26,071 nt of DNA from a virus: the IMG/VR virus record IMGVR_UViG_3300046009_006732, positions 1-26,071 of that record. One strand, written 5' to 3'. A program made the translations under genes and the position numbers. Every line of letters starts with the position of its first letter. Position 1 is the first letter of the stretch. Under the pieces are notes generated by a model that saw nothing but the letters and a program-made list of their open reading frames with translations, searched no databases and was not told where the DNA came from. This document shows positions 9,230 to 15,660 of this stretch, one piece after another.

Positions 9230-9232
9230 AAA

Positions 9233-10483
9233 ATGAGTCAAAAATATACATTTAAAACTATCCCACGCAACAATGATACTAATAAACGTATTAGTTTAAT
9301 TGAACGCAAAAATCAATTCTATATTAGTTTTGGTGCGGATAATGGTTTTCCTAATAAATTAATTGATTTGATGAATTACTCATCAATTCACGGAACTTGT
9401 ATCAATGCCACAGTTGATTCAATTGTAGGCAATGGTTTAACAAGTGATAAACCCGAGACATTAGATTTTGCTAACTTAGAAGGTGAATCATGGAACGATT
9501 TGCTTAAAAAAGTAGCTAAAGACTTAAAACTATTTGGTGGATTTGCTTTAGAGGTAATTTGGAGCAAGGACAGAACCAAAATAGCGGAAGTATACCACAT
9601 TGATTTTTCATACTTGCGTGCTAAAGAGAAAAACTTTAGAGGCAAGGTACCAGGTTACTACATTTGGGACGAATGGAATGGTATTAACTCGTATGTTAAC
9701 CAATCATTAGAGGACATCCCATTTTTACCTGTATATAATCCACAGAAAAAAGCCGATGAACCATCACAACTATACGTTTACTATGACTACAGACCAGGTA
9801 TGAAATACTATCCTGTGCCTGATTATGTTGGTGCTTTAAAAGTAATAGAATTAGATGCTCAAATCGATACTTTCCACCTTAACAACATCAGTAATGGTGC
9901 TGTTCCCTCATTAGCAATTACTACATTCACTAATGCCAACGAGGAGGAAAGAGAGGCAATCGAAATTATGCTTCGTAACCAATATGGTGGAGCAGAAAAT
10001 GCGGGTTCGCTCATTTATATGGACGTTGATAGTCCAGAAAATTCACCAGTCATAACCCCTATCGCCTCAAACGGAACAGATGAATACTATACGTCAATAA
10101 ACGACTTAGTAACGCAGAAAATATTAACTGCTCATCGTATTACCTCACCTATGATGTTAGGTATTAAAACCGAAGGACAATTAGGTGGTAGAACAGAAAC
10201 AAGTGAGGCATATTTGCTGTTTACAAACACAGTAATTAAGCCATTCCAACAAGCAATCCTAGATTGTTTTGATGAAATATTAAAAATCAACTATGGTGAT
10301 GACTATATTTTAGGTATTCAGCAATTGAACCTATATAGTGATAGTGAGGAAGTTGTTGATGTGGTTACAGGACAAGAAAGCGAAATAGGAGAAGATAATT
10401 TACTTGAGGCACAAATCGAACGTGCTGACAGATTAAATAATCCTAACATCAATCAAGCAGGACAAGAACAACCAATAAATTAA
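9233..10483 (+). CDS. Portal protein
   Basis: The 416-residue product has the layout of phage portal proteins: an N-terminal beta-rich wing (ISFGADNGFPNKLIDLMNYS, then HGTCINATVDSIVGNGL), a central region with DAQIDTFHLNNISNGAVPSL, a crown/stem helix region with REAIEIMLRNQYGG, and a C-terminal part with HRITSPMMLGIKTEGQLGG and a long helix (LLFTNTVIKPFQQAILDCFD). The protein forms the dodecameric ring at one capsid vertex through which the terminase packages DNA. The gene sits after capsid and tail-tube-like genes and far from the terminase genes at 18433-20108, an unusual order. The start is an ATG 3 nt after the previous stop. Confidence 0.85.
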   Translation: MSQKYTFKTIPRNNDTNKRISLIERKNQFYISFGADNGFPNKLIDLMNYSSIHGTCINATVDSIVGNGLTSDKPETLDFANLEGESWNDLLKKVAKDLKLFGGFALEVIWSKDRTKIAEVYHIDFSYLRAKEKNFRGKVPGYYIWDEWNGINSYVNQSLEDIPFLPVYNPQKKADEPSQLYVYYDYRPGMKYYPVPDYVGALKVIELDAQIDTFHLNNISNGAVPSLAITTFTNANEEEREAIEIMLRNQYGGAENAGSLIYMDVDSPENSPVITPIASNGTDEYYTSINDLVTQKILTAHRITSPMMLGIKTEGQLGGRTETSEAYLLFTNTVIKPFQQAILDCFDEILKINYGDDYILGIQQLNLYSDSEEVVDVVTGQESEIGEDNLLEAQIERADRLNNPNINQAGQEQPIN

Positions 10484-10495
10484 AAATATAAAACT

Positions 10496-11194
10496 ATGCC
10501 AATCACAGTAATCAGCGGAACCACACCCGCAAATACAGGACAATTAGCTACTCCAGCAACTACTAATTTTAGTATTGCTTTTGTTTCAGGTAGCTACACA
10601 GATACTTACGTATCATCATCAGCAACTGCCTCATTAAGAGAAGCAGCTATTACAGCATTTTCGGTAGAAGGTGTTAGAGTTGTATTCTATTCAGGTTCAG
10701 CAGCTCAAACAAATACAGCAGATACTATTTTTATTAATTCAGTACCATTCAATACTAGTGCTGCTAACTTTACAGCTACTGCCTCTGCGGTATTTAATGC
10801 TAGTGCTTCAGCCGCAAATAGTGCTACTGATTATTCAGCAATACAAGGTATTACAAGTGCTGTTTCAGCATCAACTGGTTTGTTGTTTTCAATCGGGGCA
10901 ACAGGTAGCTATGATAATGCTTATAACTTAAACACTCAATATACAGCAATATCAGGTAGTACAACAAAAACATTTAGTGGTGCTACAATGTTTGGTCCTG
11001 CTGGTTCAGGCGTAGTAACAGGTTCATTTAGTTCAATTACTGCTACTGCTGATGCTAACCTTACTATTTCAGGTTCATCAATTGGTGTATCTGGATTTGT
11101 ATTACCTAGAGGAACTACATTTACTGCTGTTACAGCAAGTACAATCCAAGCTATTACAGTTAATAACCCACAAGGTACTGTTGTAGCTCAATAA
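10496..11194 (+). CDS. Ser/Thr/Ala-rich virion protein with SGS/TGS motifs
   Basis: This 232-residue protein is extremely rich in S, T, A and G, has almost no charged residues, and carries repeated SGS and TGS motifs (FVSGSYTD, FSIGATGSYD, ISGSTTKTFSG, VVTGSFSS). There is no signal peptide or hydrophobic helix. Composition suggests a beta-structured surface protein such as a head fibre, decoration or minor tail protein. It is placed between portal and head-tail connector genes, 12 nt after the portal stop. No homologue is recognised with certainty. The C-terminal part (VLPRGTTFTAVTASTIQAI) resembles the end of surface-exposed phage proteins in a general way. Confidence 0.6.
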   Translation: MPITVISGTTPANTGQLATPATTNFSIAFVSGSYTDTYVSSSATASLREAAITAFSVEGVRVVFYSGSAAQTNTADTIFINSVPFNTSAANFTATASAVFNASASAANSATDYSAIQGITSAVSASTGLLFSIGATGSYDNAYNLNTQYTAISGSTTKTFSGATMFGPAGSGVVTGSFSSITATADANLTISGSSIGVSGFVLPRGTTFTAVTASTIQAITVNNPQGTVVAQ

Positions 11195-11212
11195 TAACTA
11201 ATAATTAAAACA

Positions 11213-11848
11213 ATGACTGATGTATTCATAATCAGTGAAGAAAACCTACGTCAATTCACTGACATAAACAATAACGTAGATAGTAAATTACTTAAGAATG
11301 CTGTTCGTGAGGCACAGGACATTGAAATACAGCGTGTATTAGGAACTAAATTATATAATACTATTTTAGATAAAATTGAAACCAACACATTAGCAGGTAA
11401 CTATCAAACATTAGTATTAGATTGGATACAAAATGCTTTGTTATATGCTGCTTACTATTATTCACTTGAGGACATTTATTTACGTCCTCGTAACAATGGT
11501 TTGTTATCGCCTACAGGTGGTGAAAACAGCGAGAAAGTAGATGGCACTTATTATAACAGAAAAAGACAATCTGTTCAAAATAAAAAGGAATTCTACGAGG
11601 AACGCCTAACAAATTACTTAATTCAAAACCAAGGTTTATTTCCAGAATTAAATGGAAACGTTCAATTACAAGAAATGTATCCTGACTTTGGAATTCAATA
11701 CAAGTCACCAATTGTTATGAGACGCAATGGTAGAGGTTTTCACGCTGGACAAGCACGTGAATGTGGTTTACCAATTTATGATTCACGTTATCCACAATTT
11801 CCACAATACCCTTACAGGTCGTATCAAAACAATGTATCTAACTTTTAA
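11213..11848 (+). CDS. Head-tail connector / adaptor protein
   Basis: The N-terminal 110 residues (ISEENLRQFTDINNNVDSKL, then AQDIEIQRVLGTKLYNTIL and LVLDWIQNALLYAAYYYSL) match a helical family I associate with DUF6712-type proteins of Bacteroidota phages, which are adaptor-like and sit next to portal/capsid genes. A glycine/asparagine segment with NNGLLSPTGGENSEKV follows, then a helix (KKEFYEERLTNYLI). The C-terminal 60 residues are rich in Y, P, R and Q and look disordered. It would bind the portal ring and join the tail to the filled head. Position in the head module supports this. Confidence 0.7.
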   Translation: MTDVFIISEENLRQFTDINNNVDSKLLKNAVREAQDIEIQRVLGTKLYNTILDKIETNTLAGNYQTLVLDWIQNALLYAAYYYSLEDIYLRPRNNGLLSPTGGENSEKVDGTYYNRKRQSVQNKKEFYEERLTNYLIQNQGLFPELNGNVQLQEMYPDFGIQYKSPIVMRRNGRGFHAGQARECGLPIYDSRYPQFPQYPYRSYQNNVSNF

Positions 11849-11856
11849 TATATAAC

Positions 11857-13365
11857 ATGGGACGTAATTTATCCACTTTATTCATTAGCCAATCGTATCA
11901 ATTTCTAACACAAATAAGTGGTAGTGAATTACAAGATGGCTTAGGAAACACTATAACAGGTAGTTTAGCAATTACCTCATCACGAGCAGATAATGCTACA
12001 TCAGCATCATTTGCTACAACCGCCTCATTTGCTTTAAATGTTGTACCTCAATCAACAGCATCATTATTAACTACTGCCTCAGCAACTAACAACGTAATTA
12101 CATTTACAAAAGGTGATGCCTCAACATTTAATGTTACTGTAGCAACTGGTTCTGCTGTATCTACAGGTTCATTTGCAACTACAGGTTCAAATACGTTTAT
12201 AGGTAATCAAACAATAACTGGTTCAGTTAACATTACTGGGTCAATTGTTATGGTTAACGGTGCTGATATAGTAACACACCACGTTAAAGCACCTGCTGTA
12301 AACGGAGTTGAAATACAAAATAATGCAGCAGGAGTTGTTGCTTTATTTGGTGCTGGAGGTGGTTTAGGTACTACATTCTACGGACAAATAAATGGTACAG
12401 TATTTTCAGGTTCAGCAGTTACTGCTTCATTATTAGGTACTGCCTCATTTGCAGTATCAGCATCTCAAGCACAAAATGCTGTTTCAGCTTCATTTGCCCC
12501 AGCAAGCAGTCCATTCCCATTCACAGGTTCAGCAGTTATTACTGGTTCATTAACAATAACAGGTTCAATAGTAACAGGTCAACCTGGTAATACAGCTACA
12601 GGAGCTAATAGTGCTGTTATAGGTGGTGGTGGCTCAGGTGGAAATAACCAAGCAAATGGCACGAATTCAGCAGTGGTTGGAGGATATCTAGGTAATGCTA
12701 CTGCGGTTAATAGTTTTGTGGGTGGTGGTGGTAACTCTAGAATTACTGCTGGTGACAGGCACGGAATGGTAGGAGGATTTGATAACCAAATTACTGCTGG
12801 GGATGCGAATTTTATAGGTGGAGGAGAAATCAACTTGGCTAGAGGGTCATATAGTGCTATTGTAGGTGGTAGGGCTAATACATTAGATACCAGTGGCACT
12901 TATAATGGTATTATTGGTGGAAACGGTAATACAATTGGTAATTTTACAAATACTGTTATTTTAGGTGGTTCAAATATTACAGCAGCAGCTAGTAATACAG
13001 CTTATGTTCGTAACTTTAATACTACAGGTTCAGCAGTATTTACTGGTTCAGTAAGAGGTAATGTAAGTGCTTTATCAATTAGCTCAAACACAGCATCACT
13101 TGATTTATCAAGAGGTAATTTCTTTACAGTTCAATTAGTATCAGGTTCAAACACATTTATTAACCCATCTAATATCCAACCAGGTCAAACTGTAAACATT
13201 AGAGTAAATACAACAGGTTCGGCTACAGTAAGTTTCCCATCATCAGTATTACAAACAAGTGGTTCAGCTTATGTACCAACTACAACTACAGGAACTGATA
13301 TTATTACATTTATATCATTTGATTCAACTAATTTGTATTTAAGTAACATTAAGAACTTCGTATAA
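11857..13365 (+). CDS. Tail fibre with TGS repeats and YadA-like beta-roll region
   Basis: This 502-residue protein has an N-terminal segment with ASFATTASFAL-type repeats and TGSFATTGSNTFIGNQTITG, then a glycine-rich left-handed beta-roll-like region (about residues 245-385) with units such as SAVIGGGGSGG, SAVVGGYLGN, SFVGGGGNSRI and AIVGGRANTL. These resemble the head repeats of trimeric autotransporter adhesins. A C-terminal beta domain of about 110 residues ends with ITFISFDSTNLYLSNIK. It should be a trimeric fibre that binds host surface or carries the adhesin encoded next (13369). A 35-nt block at 12184-12218 is identical to 1548-1582 in the other fibre gene. No intramolecular chaperone motif was identified. 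Confidence 0.75.
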   Translation: MGRNLSTLFISQSYQFLTQISGSELQDGLGNTITGSLAITSSRADNATSASFATTASFALNVVPQSTASLLTTASATNNVITFTKGDASTFNVTVATGSAVSTGSFATTGSNTFIGNQTITGSVNITGSIVMVNGADIVTHHVKAPAVNGVEIQNNAAGVVALFGAGGGLGTTFYGQINGTVFSGSAVTASLLGTASFAVSASQAQNAVSASFAPASSPFPFTGSAVITGSLTITGSIVTGQPGNTATGANSAVIGGGGSGGNNQANGTNSAVVGGYLGNATAVNSFVGGGGNSRITAGDRHGMVGGFDNQITAGDANFIGGGEINLARGSYSAIVGGRANTLDTSGTYNGIIGGNGNTIGNFTNTVILGGSNITAAASNTAYVRNFNTTGSAVFTGSVRGNVSALSISSNTASLDLSRGNFFTVQLVSGSNTFINPSNIQPGQTVNIRVNTTGSATVSFPSSVLQTSGSAYVPTTTTGTDIITFISFDSTNLYLSNIKNFV

Positions 13366-13368
13366 TAT

Positions 13369-14115
13369 ATGTTTACACCATTCGCGTTTGTAAAAACAAT
13401 TTCAACATCACTTCCTGCTAGCTTTATAAGTGCTTCAGGTGGTACTATAACTACTAGTGGTGATTATAAAATACATACGTTTAGTTCAGTTGGTAATACA
13501 AATTTTGTAGTTACTGATGCTGGTTCATCTCCAAATAATACTTTAGATTATCTAATTTTAGGTGGAGGTGGTGGTGGTTCTGGTGGAAAAGCAGAAACAC
13601 GTTTTGGTGCGGGTGGTGCCTCAGGAGTTGTTAGAACAGGTAGCTTCTCACCAAGCGTTACTACTTATGTAATGACAGTTGGAGCTGGTGGTGCTGGAGG
13701 TGCCCAAAATTTTAATGGTGTTTCTGGTAGTAGTTCATCTGCCTTTAGTATTACAGCAACCGCTGGTGGTGGAGGTTTAGAAAGTGGACCAGGTGGTTCA
13801 AATGCTGATTTTGTTGGAGGCACATTCTCTGGACTTTTTTCTGGAGCTGGAGCAGGTGCTAGAGCAAATGGTGGTGCTTCAGGTGGTAATGGTGGTAATG
13901 GTTTACAATCCTCAATTAATGGAACTTCTAGTTATTATGGAGGGGGTGGTGGTGGAGCTAATGGTGGATTAGGTGGTTTAGGTGGAGGAGCTGATGCTTA
14001 TCCAATATTATTAAATGCTGGACCCTATGGTTCAGGTGGTGGAGGAAGCTCATTCAATAATCCTGGAACTAGTGGTTCAGCTGGTGTAATTATAGTAAGC
14101 TATAAATTTCAATAA
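13369..14115 (+). CDS. Glycine-rich receptor-binding adhesin
   Basis: The 248-residue protein has about 50 N-terminal residues of ordinary sequence, then LDYLILGGGGGGSGG and many glycine tracts (GAGGAGGAQNF, GGGGLESGPGG, YYGGGGGGANGGLGGLGGG) and ends with GSAGVIIVSYKF. Such proteins form stacked polyglycine-II helices at fibre tips, as in the gp38-type adhesin of T-even-like phages, and the variable loops between the glycine runs bind the host receptor. The position directly after the fibre gene (3 nt gap) supports a tip role. The ORF overlaps the next gene by one base (TAATG). Confidence 0.75.
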   Translation: MFTPFAFVKTISTSLPASFISASGGTITTSGDYKIHTFSSVGNTNFVVTDAGSSPNNTLDYLILGGGGGGSGGKAETRFGAGGASGVVRTGSFSPSVTTYVMTVGAGGAGGAQNFNGVSGSSSSAFSITATAGGGGLESGPGGSNADFVGGTFSGLFSGAGAGARANGGASGGNGGNGLQSSINGTSSYYGGGGGGANGGLGGLGGGADAYPILLNAGPYGSGGGGSSFNNPGTSGSAGVIIVSYKFQ

Positions 14116-14243
14116 TGGCTAAAGCAACTAAATCTATAGGTGTTAGTTTATATAAAACTAAGCCAAAGAAAAAAGGAAAAGCCTTTAAACAACAAGGTCC
14201 AAAGGCAACTCCTACTAAGCCCTACAATCGTCAGGGCAAATAA
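14115..14243 (+). CDS. Small basic protein (42 residues)
   Basis: An ATG overlapping the previous stop (TAATG) opens a 42-residue frame beginning MAKATKSIGVSLYKTKPKKK and ending KPYNRQGK. It contains about 13 Lys/Arg and no acidic residue, so it probably binds nucleic acid or a polyanion. Short Lys-rich proteins beginning MAKxxSIGVxxYK occur in many aquatic phages next to structural genes; I recall the pattern but no proven function. It is translationally coupled to the adhesin gene and ends 3 nt before the 3' end of the convergent minus-strand gene. Confidence 0.65.
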   Translation: MAKATKSIGVSLYKTKPKKKGKAFKQQGPKATPTKPYNRQGK

Positions 14244-14246
14244 CTT

Positions 14247-14777
14247 TTATTTTTTACTTTTACTAACTCGATTTTTAGGTTTTCTACCTAATATTGGTGA
14301 ACCTTGTATGACTGTAGGTTGTTTATATGTTGATGTTACTTGAGTATATGTTCCATTACCAGCATCAATTCTTGTTGTTGGTTTTTCTATGTGTAAAGCA
14401 GATGCTACACCAATTAATGTTTGTTCAGGCAATACATTTAATTGAGCAGGATCACAACAATCATTCAAATAAAATAACATCCAACCATCATTAAAGCATT
14501 CCATATAGAATACATTCATACCTTGGCTTACCATTCCGTATAAATGATAAAAGTGCGCGTTTTCTATCATTATCCCAGTTTGATCTCTATTATTATCCTT
14601 AATAGATAATTCTTTAGCTACATTAAGATAAATGTAATATTCCTTATCCTCATGATCTTTCGCCACAAAAGAAATTGGTGCTGTATCTGGAGATGCTATC
14701 TCAAAAGACTTAAAGCGCTCACCTAAAAAGTCGTGGAAAATCTTCGCTTTTTCCTCATTACTAAATATTGTTTTCAT
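14247..14777 (-). CDS. Orphan minus-strand protein, function unknown
   Basis: I do not recognise this 176-residue protein. It is mixed alpha/beta, with KEYYIYLNVAKELSIKD, MIENAHFYHLYGMVSQGMNV and a CC-containing segment (YLNDCCDPAQ), and it ends in a basic tail (GRKPKNRVSKSKK). There is no membrane segment or signal peptide. It is one of only two minus-strand genes. It has its own TTAGG-N19-TATATT promoter whose -7 box ends 6 nt before the ATG, so the mRNA is probably leaderless. It is divergent from the structured RNA candidate and convergent with the adhesin operon. A nuclease-like fold or regulatory role is possible but no motif supports either. An early-expressed accessory gene is the best guess from the promoter class. 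Confidence 0.75.
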   Translation of the reverse strand: MKTIFSNEEKAKIFHDFLGERFKSFEIASPDTAPISFVAKDHEDKEYYIYLNVAKELSIKDNNRDQTGIMIENAHFYHLYGMVSQGMNVFYMECFNDGWMLFYLNDCCDPAQLNVLPEQTLIGVASALHIEKPTTRIDAGNGTYTQVTSTYKQPTVIQGSPILGRKPKNRVSKSKK

Positions 14778-14783
14778 ATGTCG

Positions 14784-14813
14784 AATATAAATACAATTTC
14801 TGAATGTTCCTAA
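14784..14813 (-). promoter_or_regulatory. Promoter for the minus-strand orphan gene
   Basis: On the minus strand TTAGG (14809-14813) is followed by 19 nt and TATATT (14784-14789). It differs from the other four sites only by TTAGG in place of TTTGG. The ATG of the minus-strand gene begins 6 nt past the -7 box, exactly as at the endonuclease promoter at 6357-6386. Confidence 0.65.
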
Positions 14814-14828
14814 TTAAAATTATTTTCC

Positions 14829-14874
14829 TTTTTTTTATTTTAATTTGGCTGTCCTGACTTTTATCATTATATTT
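14829..14874 (+). repeat. Upstream copy of a duplicated T-run/promoter segment
   Basis: A T-run, an AT-rich stretch, AATTTGG, a TGAC near the middle, and ATTATATT recur in the same order and spacing at 15195-15240. The two copies flank the structured RNA candidate and are too alike over about 46 nt to be two independent promoters. Confidence 0.5.
14844..14873 (+). promoter_or_regulatory. Promoter of the structured RNA candidate
   Basis: TTTGG (14844-14848), 19 nt, TATATT (14868-14873). The same spacing is found at four other sites. No protein gene starts within 380 nt downstream, so the transcript would begin near 14880 with the structured noncoding stretch. Confidence 0.75.
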
Positions 14875-15200
14875 ATTGATGACATAAGGTTATTCTAATG
14901 GGCAATAACCTGAAACGATAGAGAGAGTGCGACGCGTAGGAGGTAATGCCGAGCTAACTCAGTACCTCTCCCTCAATGTCCGGAGTGCTGAACTTATATA
15001 TAATAAGGTCTCCGTTAGATGTTCTGGAATATTGTAGTAATAGGGATTAATGAAATTACCCGCCGTATTATATAGAGCCTGAGGCGGTATCTATATAAAT
15101 TAGCGACCAGGCTACAAGAATAATCAGCAACATTGTAAAACTGATATTGTCAGGTTAAGCTACGGGTTTTTTACCTGGGCTATCATTATGTTTCTTTTTT
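14874..15200 (+). ncRNA. Candidate structured noncoding RNA (no known family recognised)
   Basis: No open frame of useful size exists here, the base composition is visibly less AT-biased than other spacers, and helices are dense: AGGTTATT 14887-14894 with AATAACCT 14904-14911; GAGGTA 14940-14945 with TACCTC 14963-14968 capped by GAG/CTC 14951-14960; CGGAG 14981-14985 with CTCCG 15010-15014 enclosing CTTAT/ATAAG; TTGTAG 15032-15037 with CTACAA 15112-15117 closing a junction; TAAT 15038-15041 with ATTA 15055-15058; CCGCC/GGCGG and TATATAGA/TCTATATA crossing at 15060-15097; ATCAG 15123-15127 with CTGAT 15141-15145; CAGGT 15151-15155 with ACCTG 15173-15177. A dedicated promoter ends at 14873 and a T-run at 15195-15200 may mark the 3' end. 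I compared it from memory with RNase P, tmRNA, SRP, group I intron and T-box features and found no match. Exact ends are uncertain. Confidence 0.65.
15060..15113 (+). other. Pseudoknot or alternative-helix switch inside the RNA candidate
   Basis: CCGCC (15060-15064) can pair with GGCGG (15083-15087), TATATAGA (15069-15076) with TCTATATA (15090-15097), and AGCCTG (15076-15081) with CAGGCT (15108-15113). The first two pairings interleave, which is a pseudoknot arrangement; the loop linking GGCGG to TCTATATA is only 2 nt, so they may instead be mutually exclusive. The third pairing shares base 15076 with the second. Confidence 0.5.
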
Positions 15201-15240
15201 ATTATTTAATTTGGTTTTTTGACACTTGATTATTATATTA
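15195..15240 (+). repeat. Downstream copy of the duplicated T-run/promoter segment
   Basis: This segment parallels 14829-14874: T-run, AT-rich stretch, AATTTGG, a central TGAC, then ATTATATT, with the TTTGG and TATATT elements at the same distance. Confidence 0.5.
15210..15239 (+). promoter_or_regulatory. Promoter of the sigma-like operon
   Basis: TTTGG (15210-15214), 19 nt, TATATT (15234-15239). The first gene starts at 15262, 22 nt after the -7 box, leaving a short AT-rich leader. It probably drives 15262-16728 and perhaps further. Confidence 0.75.
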
Positions 15241-15261
15241 CCGCATATTAATTAATTAGTT

Positions 15262-15651
15262 ATGCCTAAAGATAGATTCAGTAAATTCAAACCAATTAAC
15301 TGGAATAGTGATTGGAAGAAAACAGGAAGTTTTGGTTCACAATATAATACATTGGAACGCAAAGATGCTTATGATGCTTATGCTAAAAATGCTGAGTTAA
15401 AGCAACAAATAACAATCCAGAAACAGCAGAAACAAGCATCTGTTAAATCTAAGAAAACAATTAGAACACCTGAGCAAACAAATAAATTAGAACTCCAGTA
15501 TAGTATGGTTAAAACTTATTTGAATGAATGGGAAGATAGTTTCTTTAATACACTTTTATCACATCAGTTTTCACTTTCTGAAAAACAATCAGAAATTATA
15601 AAGAAAACTTGGTTAAAGTATAGAAATCAGTATTTCAAAGATAATTATTAA
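15262..15651 (+). CDS. Hypothetical basic protein, first gene of the sigma-like operon
   Basis: I do not recognise this 129-residue protein as a whole. The N-terminus (MPKDRFSKFKPINWNSDWKK) is basic and aromatic, the middle is a Gln/Lys-rich helix (QQITIQKQQKQASVKSKKTI), and the C-terminal 45 residues (VKTYLNEWEDSFFNTLL, then FSLSEKQSEIIKKTWLKY) look like a compact helical module I have seen at the ends of various phage proteins. It starts at the first ATG after the TTTGG/TATATT promoter and ends 9 nt before the sigma-like gene, so the two are probably co-expressed. A nucleic-acid or polymerase-binding role would fit but is only an inference. Confidence 0.7.
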   Translation: MPKDRFSKFKPINWNSDWKKTGSFGSQYNTLERKDAYDAYAKNAELKQQITIQKQQKQASVKSKKTIRTPEQTNKLELQYSMVKTYLNEWEDSFFNTLLSHQFSLSEKQSEIIKKTWLKYRNQYFKDNY

Positions 15652-15660
15652 TAGTTATTA

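Noticed and set aside
10671-10931. Open frame on the plus strand inside the Ser/Thr-rich gene
   Set aside because: Leu/Gln-rich translation is the +1 shadow of ACA/TCA/GCA repeats; no start context and no independent support.
11857-14115. Diversity-generating retroelement acting on the fibre or adhesin
   Set aside because: No reverse transcriptase, no template/variable repeat pair with A-specific differences; the 35-nt repeat is identical, not mutated at adenines.
14140-14343. Plus-strand open frame crossing the convergent gene junction
   Set aside because: It overlaps the better supported 42-residue gene in another frame and the minus-strand gene, and its sequence is low complexity and hydrophobic in a shadow-like way.
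14875-14916. Hammerhead-like pattern TTGATGA ... stem ... GAAAC at the 5' end of the RNA candidate
   Set aside because: The conserved core needs CTGATGA directly joined to the stem; here the first C is T and four extra bases (CATA) separate the core from the stem, so self-cleavage is unlikely.
14874-15200. Group I intron, tmRNA, RNase P or tRNA cluster
   Set aside because: No P7/G-site core, no tRNA-like acceptor or TTCRA loop, no RNase P signature blocks, and no exon gene is interrupted.
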